Position numbers and translations under genes: made by a program. Shown one piece after another: positions 51,167 through 58,577 of a DNA stretch of 64,000 nucleotides (position 1 is its first letter; each line of letters starts with the position of its first letter). Where the stretch lies: contig NZ_JHBW01000088.1 in assembly GCF_001273845.1 (NCBI RefSeq), positions 62,001 to 126,000 on the forward strand, written 5' to 3'. The stretch is from Leucobacter musarum subsp. musarum. GTDB lineage: Bacteria; Actinomycetota; Actinomycetes; Actinomycetales; Microbacteriaceae. The notes beneath the pieces are model-generated. The model was not told where the DNA came from. It searched no databases and saw only the letters and a program-made list of their open reading frames with translations.

Positions 51167-51203
51167 CTCGTGCATCCGCGATCGTCACTGCCACACTGAG
51201 TGC

Positions 51204-51593
51204 ATGAGTCAGTATCGTGCGGTGCGCGCCTTGCGCACGACGGTCGTTGCCGGTGCAGCGGCCCTGTGTCTCGTCGGGCTGTCGGCGTGCAGTGCGGCGC
51301 CCGAGAGCGGTACCGTGACGATCGCGTACTGGGGTACGGACGGTGCGACAGATGACCCCGCGTCGATGCACTTCACGATCTCGGTGGCGGGTGCAGGGGC
51401 GGTGTCTGAGGGCATTGTTGAGCGCGACTCTTCCGTGGGGCTCTCTGAGATTCCCTTCGGGTCGCTGACCATCGACATCGCGGAGGCCTGCCAAGTGCAG
51501 ACCGAGTTGTTCGACGCGCTCAACCCTTCGGCGACGCTCACGGTCAACGGCGATGAGTGCACGTTCGGCGACGAGTCGCGGCCCGGGGTGTGA
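51204..51593 (+). CDS. Small exported lipoprotein (129 aa), unknown function
   Basis: The N-terminus is a lipoprotein signal with lipobox VGLSACSAA (cysteine about residue 29). The mature part of 100 residues is beta-rich and has two more cysteines (EACQVQ and GDECTFGD) that may form a disulfide. CACACT (51192-51197) ends 6 nt before ATG 51204, the leaderless spacing. No family was recognised. The DsbA-like protein at 1754 illustrates that the cell has the means to form such bonds. Confidence 0.75.
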   Translation: MSQYRAVRALRTTVVAGAAALCLVGLSACSAAPESGTVTIAYWGTDGATDDPASMHFTISVAGAGAVSEGIVERDSSVGLSEIPFGSLTIDIAEACQVQTELFDALNPSATLTVNGDECTFGDESRPGV

Positions 51594-51767
51594 GTCGGGG
51601 TGCGAGCCGGGCCCCTCGCCAGCTCTGCTCCCGCAGGAGAAATTCGTTCATGCGGAGCTTTCGTCGTCGATCGATTCGCGTGAGCGAAGAACTCCGCCGC
51701 GACGGGTGGCGGGTCACCGGGCCGCACCACGCCAGCAACGTCGGTGGTGGGATTTACGCTGCTGCAC

Positions 51768-52190
51768 GTGGCAGAGCGATCAAACCTGATCCAGGTGGCG
51801 AGTGACGAGTGGATCGTCATGCGCGAGTTCGCGCAGTACCCGAAAGCGGTGATTCGCGGCATTCGAGACACTGCGGGGGAGGCGCGGTACGTGCTGCTCG
51901 CCTGGCATCCGGTGCGACATCAACAGCGCATGGTGGGCATTTTCGCGACGCGCACCGAGGCGGAGCGGGCGGTGCCGTGGCCGTCGCGCTCGCCGAAGGT
52001 GCCGGGCCGAGCTGACGCGCCGCTGCAGCCTGGTGCGGCCGCAGCGCAGGGGTCGGCGCGGGGTTCGGCGCAGGCAGGGGGGTCTCAGCGGTCAGGGGGG
52101 TCGCCGCGAGCGCAGAGCACTCAGCGCGCGCAGCCGCCCACGCCGCAGTATCCGCCGCAGAACTACGGCGCGGCAGCGGCCGGTCGGTGA
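51768..52190 (+). CDS. Hypothetical protein with a Pro/Gln/Ala-rich tail (140 aa)
   Basis: The first 75 residues look folded (LIQVASDEWIVMREFAQYPK, RYVLLAWHPVRHQQRMVGIF); the rest is a low-complexity Ala/Gln/Pro/Ser tail ending PQYPPQNYGAAAAGR. GTG 51768 lies 7 nt after TACGCT (51755-51760), a leaderless signal. The frame is open further upstream but only into sequence without support. The 174 nt before it contain a 51-codon frame from ATG 51650 that I do not trust. Confidence 0.58.
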   Translation: MAERSNLIQVASDEWIVMREFAQYPKAVIRGIRDTAGEARYVLLAWHPVRHQQRMVGIFATRTEAERAVPWPSRSPKVPGRADAPLQPGAAAAQGSARGSAQAGGSQRSGGSPRAQSTQRAQPPTPQYPPQNYGAAAAGR

Positions 52191-52266
52191 CATGTGTGCA
52201 TGGCATGCTCGCGTGGGGCTGTCAATGCGGTGCCTATTCGGAACGAAAGATGCAAGGCTGCTTCCG

Positions 52267-52326
52267 GCCGCTCCCCGAGGAGTCCTGTTTCCCCAAATGT
52301 GGCCCCGGGGAGCGGCTCTCGACGCG
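52267..52326. repeat. 11-bp perfect inverted repeat upstream of the LexA-controlled gene
   Basis: GCCGCTCCCCG (52267-52277) and CGGGGAGCGGC (52316-52326) pair perfectly across a 38-nt loop containing GTTTCCCC. It lies in the 207-nt gap between two rightward genes, so it fits a terminator that isolates the SOS-controlled promoter downstream. Confidence 0.5.
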
Positions 52327-52384
52327 CGACGCTGCCGACTGAACGAACTTCGCGCACCGATGGGCGCGTCGCAAAAAGTCAGCG

Positions 52385-52405
52385 TACACTCGAACATATG
52401 TTCGA
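52385..52405 (+). promoter_or_regulatory. LexA (SOS) box overlapping the -10 and start codon
   Basis: TCGAACATATGTTCGA (52390-52405) is a perfect 16-bp palindrome and matches the Gram-positive/actinobacterial LexA consensus TCGAACRNNTGTTCGA. TACACT (52385-52390) is the -10, sharing its last T with the box, and the start ATG (52398-52400) sits inside the palindrome 7 nt later. LexA bound here would block both transcription start and the leaderless initiation site. Confidence 0.85.
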
Positions 52406-52688
52406 ATCAGTTATCGGGCCGAAGCTGCCCGTTCGCGATGACACCGTGGTCGTCTGGATGGCGAATGGGGTGCCGGCGCGGTTCGTCTTCGAGCGGGCGC
52501 GGTGGCGCATCGAGGGGTCGCCGCGACCGATCATCGAGGTGCCCGAGAGTCATGCGCACCCCTTGATTACGCATGCGCCCGAGCGCCTGACGGGTTGGCG
52601 TTGCACCGCACGCCGAGATGGTGGTGCGGAGGTTGCCGAACTCGCGCTGCGTCGCGCGGGGTCTCGGTGGATCGCCGAGCGACTTTAA
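52398..52688 (+). CDS. SOS-regulated small protein, DUF6504-like (96 aa)
   Basis: A 96-aa protein, MFESVIGPKLPVRDDTVVVW onward, with VPARFVFERARWRIEG followed by HPLITHAPERLTGWRC. The pattern (short beta-rich protein with ARFVxxRxxW and a later GWR) resembles the DUF6504 proteins found beside error-prone polymerase genes (DnaE2/ImuB) in actinobacteria; this match is from memory and tentative. The LexA box at its own start codon strongly supports an SOS role. It converges on the DUF7882 gene with an 8-nt gap. No polymerase gene lies in the window. Confidence 0.72.
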   Translation: MFESVIGPKLPVRDDTVVVWMANGVPARFVFERARWRIEGSPRPIIEVPESHAHPLITHAPERLTGWRCTARRDGGAEVAELALRRAGSRWIAERL

Positions 52689-52696
52689 GCGTCAAT

Positions 52697-53050
52697 CTAC
52701 TTCGCTGAGCGCAGGTTGCCGGGGTGCTTGTCACCCTCGGCATCGGCCGCGGCGAGCGTGCCATCTTCTTTCATGACGATGAGGCCTGTTGTTGATTCGG
52801 CCGACTTGCCGAGAACGAGCAGCCAGTCCTTGTTGATCTCGGGCACGCGACTGCCCATGAACTTGAATGTCATGGGGATGTCGGGGGAGATCCAGATCGC
52901 CGTGCGTCCGTCGCCGCCGTTCACGCTGTCTTTCCATGACATGAGAAATGATTCGCCGCGCATGAGTTTCTGCACGATCACGATCTGTAGGTGTGCGAGC
53001 GTGCGGTCCTCGAAGTGGGTGACGAGGCCGTCGTAGCGCAGTGATCCCAT
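52697..53050 (-). CDS. DUF7882-like small protein (117 aa)
   Basis: MGSLRYDGLVTHFEDRTLAH and VIVQKLMRGESFLMSWKD, TAIWISPDIPMTFKFMGSR and EINKDWLLVLGKSAESTTGL match the small Microbacteriaceae family now called DUF7882, sometimes misnamed ATP-dependent DNA ligase. Function unknown. ATG 53050 matches the family start; an in-frame ATG at 53107 would add 19 unconserved residues. It is divergent from the BLUF cassette and convergent with the SOS-regulated gene. Confidence 0.78.
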   Translation of the reverse strand: MGSLRYDGLVTHFEDRTLAHLQIVIVQKLMRGESFLMSWKDSVNGGDGRTAIWISPDIPMTFKFMGSRVPEINKDWLLVLGKSAESTTGLIVMKEDGTLAAADAEGDKHPGNLRSAK

Positions 53051-53196
53051 GTGTGTCCCAGTTCTTCTGAAGGGCTGCTGTAGTTGCAGTTGCGTGGTGA
53101 CTATCATGCCACGTTCAGAAGGTATGACAGTTTTTGTGTAAAGTATGGAATCATGGAGCCGTTGGCCTGAATGTGGCGGACGAGAAGGAGGGTTCC

Positions 53197-53433
53197 ATGG
53201 ACGCAGGTGCGTACGCAGGTGGCCTCGATACGTGGTCGCAGGTGGAAGACGACTTCTTTGTCGGCAGCCGCGACGGCGAGTTTCTCGGGTTCGTGGATCG
53301 CATCGGCGCTGAACGATACCTCGCCTGCGATCAGTACTCACGTGAGATCGGCAGCTTCTCGACACTGTCGGCTGCGATCACCGCGCTCGAAGCGTCCCGA
53401 TCACTCCCTGGCGCACCCGGAAAGGCGGCATAA
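53197..53433 (+). CDS. Small protein co-transcribed with the BLUF photoreceptor (78 aa)
   Basis: ATG 53197 follows a very strong AAGGAGG site. The protein is acidic with two beta-type phrases (DDFFVGSRDGEFLGFVDRIG and RYLACDQYSREIGSFSTLSA), a compact antiparallel-sheet-like domain with a short Ala/Pro tail. I know similar small proteins in Microbacteriaceae but no function. The BLUF gene starts 3 nt after its stop, so it is a candidate output partner or helper of the light receptor. The 146-nt divergent gap upstream carries TATGAC/TATGGA-type AT-rich motifs. Confidence 0.72.
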   Translation: MDAGAYAGGLDTWSQVEDDFFVGSRDGEFLGFVDRIGAERYLACDQYSREIGSFSTLSAAITALEASRSLPGAPGKAA

Positions 53434-53436
53434 CCC

Positions 53437-53916
53437 ATGACACACTCACCGGTGCAGACGATCGGGTCTGCGGCCTTGCACTCGCTCGTGTACTCGAGCC
53501 GCTCGACGAGCGCATTTACTGAAGCTCAGCTTCCCGACCTGCTGGTTCGTGCGCGCGCACACAATGCTGCGGCAGGAGTGACCGGCATGCTGCTGTATCG
53601 GCAGGGACGATTCATCCAGTTCTTGGAGGGGGCGGATCGCGATGTGCATGCCCTGTTCACGGCGATCCACGCGGACCCGCGTCACGAGTCCGTTCGCGTG
53701 CTGCTCGACGAGCCGATCGAGCAGCGGCAGTTCCAGGACTGGACGATGGGGTACGAGCCGTCAGCGGAGTCTGCGGCGCCCGCACCTGCTGGGTTTCGTG
53801 ACACGTTCGACGACCTGGAGTCGGCCCCGGATCACTTCGTTACGAGTCGCGCTGCACGCGAGCTCACCCTGTGGTTCCGGGTGCGCTCGGCGCGGGGGCG
53901 GCTGACGGCGGCGTAG
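53437..53916 (+). CDS. BLUF-domain blue-light photoreceptor
   Basis: A 159-aa single-domain BLUF protein binding FAD. The key residues align by spacing with AppA: Tyr19 (LVYSSRS), Asn43 (AHNAAAGVTGMLLY), Gln61 (RFIQFLEG), Trp102 and Met104 (QDWTMGY), corresponding to AppA Tyr21, Asn45, Gln63, Trp104, Met106. The full hydrogen-bond switch is therefore present and a working photocycle is expected. Residues 110-159 are a short C-terminal helical extension without an output domain, so signalling must pass to a partner. ATG 53437 is 3 nt after the 78-aa protein's stop. Confidence 0.92.
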   Translation: MTHSPVQTIGSAALHSLVYSSRSTSAFTEAQLPDLLVRARAHNAAAGVTGMLLYRQGRFIQFLEGADRDVHALFTAIHADPRHESVRVLLDEPIEQRQFQDWTMGYEPSAESAAPAPAGFRDTFDDLESAPDHFVTSRAARELTLWFRVRSARGRLTAA

Positions 53917-53931
53917 AGGTCATGAAACGAC

Positions 53932-53961
53932 GGTGGCTGCACCCGATCGGATGCAGCCACC
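53932..53961. terminator. Bidirectional terminator between the BLUF and DUF4352 genes
   Basis: GGTGGCTGCA (53932-53941) and TGCAGCCACC (53952-53961) are a perfect 10-bp stem with a 10-nt loop. The two genes converge here. Rightward, TTGTTGAATTATTG follows; leftward, GTCGTTTCATG follows, weak T-rich tails on both sides. Confidence 0.72.
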
Positions 53962-53973
53962 TGAGTTGTTGAA

Positions 53974-54837
53974 TTATTGAACGGCCACGAAGGCCTTGTC
54001 GCCGATGACATTCGGCGTCACTGCGAGCACGCCCTGTGCGGCAGTATCTGCGGGAACGGCAAACGCAATGTTGCCGGTGGCTGAAGCGCCTGCGTAGAGC
54101 GTCGACGCGAAGTCGAACGGTTCGGGTGCGAGCACGACGCTTTCGTACGTCTCGATGGTGTTTCCGTCTGCGGTGACGTAGGCGACGGAAATCAGCGGCA
54201 TTGAACCGTTTGCGTCATCGCCGGTGTAAGTGGCCGTGACGTTAGCGAGGATGTAGACGCTGCCCTCAGGCGCTGCCTGATTAAAGGGGTTTTCGGCGGT
54301 GATGGCATCGGTGGCATTGAGGTTGACCGAGTTGACGGTGACTGACCAATCGCCCTGATTGATGACGGTGCCGATCGGCAGCGGGGCCTCGCGGGTGCCC
54401 GTGGTCGAAGCTGCGTCGGAAGCGCTCTCCTCGACTGCGGGAGCCGCGTCATCGGTGGAGCCTTCCGGTGTCGTGATGGTCGTGTCGCCGCCGCTGAATG
54501 CTTCGTCGAAGGAAGTCGCGACGACGCTGACGAATACGATGACGCCGACCAGAGTGCCGACGACCGAAAGGATGAGGGCGGTGATACCGAAGCCCTTCCC
54601 CTTGCCCTTCAAGAAGAGGGAGACGAGGGAGAGAATGAAAGCGATGGGGAGCAACACCCAGCCCAGGATCAATGCGCCCGGGATGCACGCGAAAACAAAC
54701 CCGACAACCGCCACCACGAAGGCGACAAGACCGAGGACGTTCTTCTCTTTCTTCACCGGGGCGGGGGCCGCGTACTGCGGGGTCGGCGCGGCCGGCGGCA
54801 CGGGGGCGAACTGCTGATCTTCATTCAGTTGTGTCAT
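53974..54837 (-). CDS. Membrane protein with DUF4190-like helices and a DUF4352-type exported domain
   Basis: A 287-aa protein. A proline/alanine-rich N-terminus leads to four helices (about residues 35-115; LGLVAFVVAVVGFVFACIPG, WVLLPIAFILSLVSLFL), the DUF4190-type pattern. After an acidic linker, residues about 150-287 form a beta-sandwich of the DUF4352 (immunoglobulin-like) type: GTVINQGDWSVTVNSVNLNA and GSVYILANVTATYTGDD. The domain is probably outside the membrane. Function unknown. ATG 54837 has no strong ribosome site. Confidence 0.82.
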   Translation of the reverse strand: MTQLNEDQQFAPVPPAAPTPQYAAPAPVKKEKNVLGLVAFVVAVVGFVFACIPGALILGWVLLPIAFILSLVSLFLKGKGKGFGITALILSVVGTLVGVIVFVSVVATSFDEAFSGGDTTITTPEGSTDDAAPAVEESASDAASTTGTREAPLPIGTVINQGDWSVTVNSVNLNATDAITAENPFNQAAPEGSVYILANVTATYTGDDANGSMPLISVAYVTADGNTIETYESVVLAPEPFDFASTLYAGASATGNIAFAVPADTAAQGVLAVTPNVIGDKAFVAVQ

Positions 54838-54944
54838 AGCTGAATGATGCCCTGCGAAAAGGCTGAAAACTTACGTGGGAGTCCAAAATCACCCTCAGTT
54901 TCATCTTGAGCGTGAACAACGTCACGAAATGGCGGCGAACCGCC

Positions 54945-55637
54945 TTAGAACAGCGTGTTCTGATCCTCCATGCCGCGCATCGCGTCGTAGTCGAGCACGA
55001 GGCAGCGAATGCCGCGATCCTCGGCGAGGGTGCGCGCCTGCGGCTTGATCTCTTGCGCGGCGAAGACGCCCGTGACGGGTGCGAGCTTCGGGTCGCGGTT
55101 CATGAGTTCGAGGTAGCGGGTGAGCTGTTCGACGCCATCGATGCCGCCGCGGCGCTTGATTTCGATGGCCACTGATCCACCATTCTCGTCTTTCGCGAGA
55201 ATGTCGACCGGGCCGATCGCGGTCATGTATTCGCGGCGCACGAGGGTGTGGCCCTCGCCGGCGAGTTCGATCTGGTCGGCGAGCAGCTCTTGCAGGTGGG
55301 CCTCGACGCCGTCTTTGATGAGGCCCGGGTCGATGCCGAGATCGTGCGAGCTGTCGTGGAAGATTTCGAAGAGCGAGACGATGAGGCGATCCGCAGTCTT
55401 CTTGTGCGTGACCTCCCACGCTTCGACAATGCCCGCGCTCGTCTGATCGTCGTCGAGTTCGAGCGGTGCGAGCGTGCACGGAGGGCTCATCCAGTTGAGC
55501 GGCTTATAAGAGCCGCCGTCGGAGTGCACCAAGATGCTGCCGTCGTTCTTGAGCATGAGCACGCGCTTTGCACGCGGCAGGTGCGCCGACAGGCGCCCCG
55601 CATAGTCAACGGAGCAGTCTGCAACAACGATTCGCAC
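54945..55637 (-). CDS. nucS: Mismatch-specific endonuclease NucS/EndoMS
   Basis: A 230-aa NucS, the enzyme that replaces MutS/MutL in actinobacteria by cutting mismatched DNA. The nuclease core is [20 protein letters not shown] (PD-(D/E)xK), preceded by [20 protein letters not shown]. The C-terminal DQNTLF has the QxxLF form of a sliding-clamp binding peptide. GTG 55637 lies 7 nt after TAAACT (55650-55645), so the gene is leaderless. It follows the YbjJ-like MFS gene on the same strand but has its own promoter. Confidence 0.94.
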   Translation of the reverse strand: MRIVVADCSVDYAGRLSAHLPRAKRVLMLKNDGSILVHSDGGSYKPLNWMSPPCTLAPLELDDDQTSAGIVEAWEVTHKKTADRLIVSLFEIFHDSSHDLGIDPGLIKDGVEAHLQELLADQIELAGEGHTLVRREYMTAIGPVDILAKDENGGSVAIEIKRRGGIDGVEQLTRYLELMNRDPKLAPVTGVFAAQEIKPQARTLAEDRGIRCLVLDYDAMRGMEDQNTLF

Positions 55638-55655
55638 CCGCAGAAGTTTACCGGC

Positions 55656-56915
55656 TCACGGCGTTCGCGACGACTCTCGCATCGGAGCACGTTCGCGTGC
55701 CGCCCGAGCGAAGACGAACGCGAAGAGCGCGAAGAACGCCAGCGGCCAGAAGGCGCGCAGCAGGCCGACGTGTTCGCCGAAGAAACCGATCGACATGGGG
55801 CCGAGCAGAAACGCGGTGTACGCGATGGCCGAGACCGCGGCGACGTCTCGCGTGGCGGTCGCAGGGTTGTCGGCGGCGGCCGAGATGCCGATCGGAAACC
55901 CGAAGGCGCACCCGACTCCCCACAGCACCGATCCGACGACGCTCGCCCAGGTCAGCGGCACCAGCGTCACCAGTGCGAGGCCGGCAAGCACGAGCACCGC
56001 ACCGCCGCGCAGCACGGCGACCCGGCCGAAGCGCGTCAGCAGCGCCGACCCGGCCATGCGGGTCAGCGTCATCGACACGAAGAAGACGCCGAGCGTGAGC
56101 GCCGCGGCCTCATTCGTGAATCCGCGGCCGTCGACCAGCGCGAGCGGCAGCCAGTCGCTGGCGGTGCCCTCGGCGAGTGCCATCGACATCGCGATGAGGC
56201 CGACGACGACGATCCGCGGGTCGCGCCACGGGCTGTACGGTCGCCGCGCGACCGGCACGTTGCCGGTGGTGGTCGGAATCGGGATCGGGCCCGTGTGTAC
56301 ATTGCGCAGACTGTCGGCCTCGGGTTCGTCATGATTGCCCGGGGGCAGGTTGGGCAGCGTGAAAATGGCGGCGATCAGGATCAGCGCGTAGACCGTGCCG
56401 AGGTGCACCGGTACGGCGAGCTGCGACGACTCGGCCAACGCCGAAACGCCCATCGCACTCACGCTGCCCAGGCTGTAGGCGGCGTGCATCAGTGGCATGC
56501 GCGGTTTGCCGATCGCGCGTTCGGCCCCGGCTCCACTGACGTTCATTGCGACGTCGGAGGTGCCGAACATGAGCCCGTACACCACCAGGAACACGACGGC
56601 CGTGACGGGTGCGTCGAACCAGAACAGGGTCGCGGCGGTCGGCAGCGAGATGGCTTGACCGGTGATGCCGATCGCGAGGGCCTTGCGCGGGCCGAGCCAT
56701 GACACGGTGCGGCCCGAGAACACGAGCCCGGTGAGCGAGCCGAGCGCGAGGGCGAGCCCGAACCAGCTCATCTCGAGTGTGCTCGCGCCGAGATGATCGC
56801 GCAGCGCGGGCAGCCGGCCGAGCCAGCTACCGAAACCGAATCCGAGCAGCGCGAAAATGATGATGACGCCGGTGTTCCACTGTGCCGCGAAGCGGGACGA
56901 TGACGTGCGAGTCAC
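55656..56915 (-). CDS. MFS transporter, YbjJ-like
   Basis: A 419-aa major facilitator. The first helices read GVIIIFALLGFGFGSWLGRLPALRDHLG, and SGRTVSWLGPRKALAIGI is the helix 2-3 loop; this is the YbjJ/DHA-like branch of unknown substrate. About 12 helices are visible, with a hydrophilic stretch at 200-230. GTG 56915 is chosen because AGGAGCCCC lies directly upstream; the longer frame overlaps the divergent lipoprotein's leader. Confidence 0.86.
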   Translation of the reverse strand: MTRTSSSRFAAQWNTGVIIIFALLGFGFGSWLGRLPALRDHLGASTLEMSWFGLALALGSLTGLVFSGRTVSWLGPRKALAIGITGQAISLPTAATLFWFDAPVTAVVFLVVYGLMFGTSDVAMNVSGAGAERAIGKPRMPLMHAAYSLGSVSAMGVSALAESSQLAVPVHLGTVYALILIAAIFTLPNLPPGNHDEPEADSLRNVHTGPIPIPTTTGNVPVARRPYSPWRDPRIVVVGLIAMSMALAEGTASDWLPLALVDGRGFTNEAAALTLGVFFVSMTLTRMAGSALLTRFGRVAVLRGGAVLVLAGLALVTLVPLTWASVVGSVLWGVGCAFGFPIGISAAADNPATATRDVAAVSAIAYTAFLLGPMSIGFFGEHVGLLRAFWPLAFFALFAFVFARAARERAPMRESSRTP

Positions 56916-57025
56916 GGGGCTCCTATGGACCGAATGCCTGAACGATGTGCTCAGCGTAGCAACCACCTGAGTGTCTGCCGGGTTAGGGTGGACGCAGTCC
57001 ATCGGAGTGTCGGCGAGGAGTCGCA

Positions 57026-58528
57026 ATGGTCGCGTGGGGCAGAGGCGCAATCGTCGCCGTGATCGGTGTTGCGCTCACGATGAGCGGGTGCAGCCCGCAA
57101 CCCGATACGTCCGAGAGTGCGCTGCAGGCAGAGCGCTTTCCTGCCGCGTACGCGCAGGCGATCGACTGGGGCGAGTGCGGCGCCGATCACGGGCTCACGC
57201 CCGCGTACGCGGACGCGCTGCGCGACGGTGGCGCCGACACCGATGCGTTTCGATGCGCGGTAGTACAGGCCCCACTCGACTGGAACGCACCGCGCAATCA
57301 CGAGACGGTCGACCTGGCGATCTCGCTCATCCCCGCGACCGGTGCCGAGCCGCGTGGCACGCTGCTGGGCAACCCCGGCGGCCCCGGCGGCAGCGGTCTC
57401 GACTTCGCGTTCGACATGTCGATCGCGCCGGGCTTCGCTGACGTGCGGGAGCAGTACGACCTGCTCGGGTTCGACCCTTGCGGCATCGGCCGCAGCACGC
57501 CCGTCGTCTGCGATGAGGTGTCTGGAATCATGTCGGTCGAGCTCGCGGAGTGCGCAGAGCAGCAACCGCTGGCGCACTGGATGGGCACGTCTCAGGTGGC
57601 TCGCGACATGGAGCTGCTGCGCACGCTCGTTGCGGCGGATCACCTCGACTACTTCGGCTACTCGTACGGCACGATGCTCGGCGCGACGTATGCGACCCTC
57701 TTCCCCGAACGCGTCGGGCGCATGCTGCTCGACAGTGCTTCGGCAGCGGACTGGGCGAGCCTCAGAGGAGACTTCGAACAGAGCGCCGCGATTTCACGCT
57801 CACTCGTCGAACTCGCGACCTCATGCGGCAGCGCCTACGAGGTCGAGGTCTGCCCATTCGCCGATGAGGCGTCACTCATCAGGGTGCTCGACGATCTCGA
57901 TCGATCGCCATGGAAAGCGAGTGATGGCGCAGCAATCGACCGAAACACGCTGCTCGGGTACCTCACCTCGGCGCTGTACCAGCGCACGGCGGGGCGAGAG
58001 ATCGCCCTCGAAACAGTGGCGCTCGCGGCGTTCGGCGACCAGAACGCAATCGACGGCATCGCCGAGGAGATGGCTTCGGGTGGCGCAAACGTCGGACTGG
58101 CCGGCACGTTCGTGCGCTGCCACTCGTTCCCCGCCGACCCCGACATCGTCGGCACGATCGCCGAGATCGAGCGCGCCGGATTGCCGCGCCTGAACGGCGG
58201 CCCCGAGATCACTGACGAGACGCTCGAACCGTTTCTCGATCTCTCCTGCTTCGCGCTCGCAGAGAGCGGAGACGACATCACCGATGCGTTCTCGGGTTCC
58301 CCTGACGCGTCGATTCTGGTGATCGGCATCACCGGTGACCATGCGACGCCGTATGCCGGAGCCGAGGAGATGGTGCGTCAGCTCGGAAACGCGCGGCTGC
58401 TGACCTTGGACGGCAACGGCCACGCTGCTTCGTACACCGGGCGCTCGCAGTGCATTGATGCTGCGGCGACTGCGTATCTGCTCGACGGCGCACTGCCGGA
58501 TCGCGGCACCGTCTGCACCGACGACTGA
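57026..58528 (+). CDS. Exported S33-family alpha/beta hydrolase lipoprotein (tripeptidyl aminopeptidase-like)
   Basis: A 500-aa lipoprotein (lipobox LTMSGCSPQ, cysteine about 22). The S33/TAP-like features are LLGNPGGPGGSGLDF (oxyanion), FGYSYGTMLGATYA (nucleophile Ser about 215), the aspartate in ILVIGITGDHATPYAGAEEM and the histidine in GNGHAASYTGRSQCID; the last segment is the TAP_C domain, which ends with a cysteine pair. It probably removes peptides from proteins outside the cell. ATG 57026 follows GAGGAG; the -10 TAGGGT is at 56984-56989. Confidence 0.9.
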   Translation: MVAWGRGAIVAVIGVALTMSGCSPQPDTSESALQAERFPAAYAQAIDWGECGADHGLTPAYADALRDGGADTDAFRCAVVQAPLDWNAPRNHETVDLAISLIPATGAEPRGTLLGNPGGPGGSGLDFAFDMSIAPGFADVREQYDLLGFDPCGIGRSTPVVCDEVSGIMSVELAECAEQQPLAHWMGTSQVARDMELLRTLVAADHLDYFGYSYGTMLGATYATLFPERVGRMLLDSASAADWASLRGDFEQSAAISRSLVELATSCGSAYEVEVCPFADEASLIRVLDDLDRSPWKASDGAAIDRNTLLGYLTSALYQRTAGREIALETVALAAFGDQNAIDGIAEEMASGGANVGLAGTFVRCHSFPADPDIVGTIAEIERAGLPRLNGGPEITDETLEPFLDLSCFALAESGDDITDAFSGSPDASILVIGITGDHATPYAGAEEMVRQLGNARLLTLDGNGHAASYTGRSQCIDAAATAYLLDGALPDRGTVCTDD

Positions 58529-58577
58529 CCCGGGTGGATGCCGCTCGCGTCGCATTGCTGTCGAAGCACTCGCGCAT

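Noticed and set aside
51650..51805. 51-codon frame starting MRSFRRRSIRV
   Set aside because: Ribosome site is too far (AGGAGA 10 nt or more), it overlaps the leaderless 51768 gene and has no recognisable fold.
52194..52397. Upstream in-frame extension of the SOS-regulated gene
   Set aside because: It contains the 52267 hairpin, is basic and low-quality, and would put the LexA box and -10 inside the coding region.
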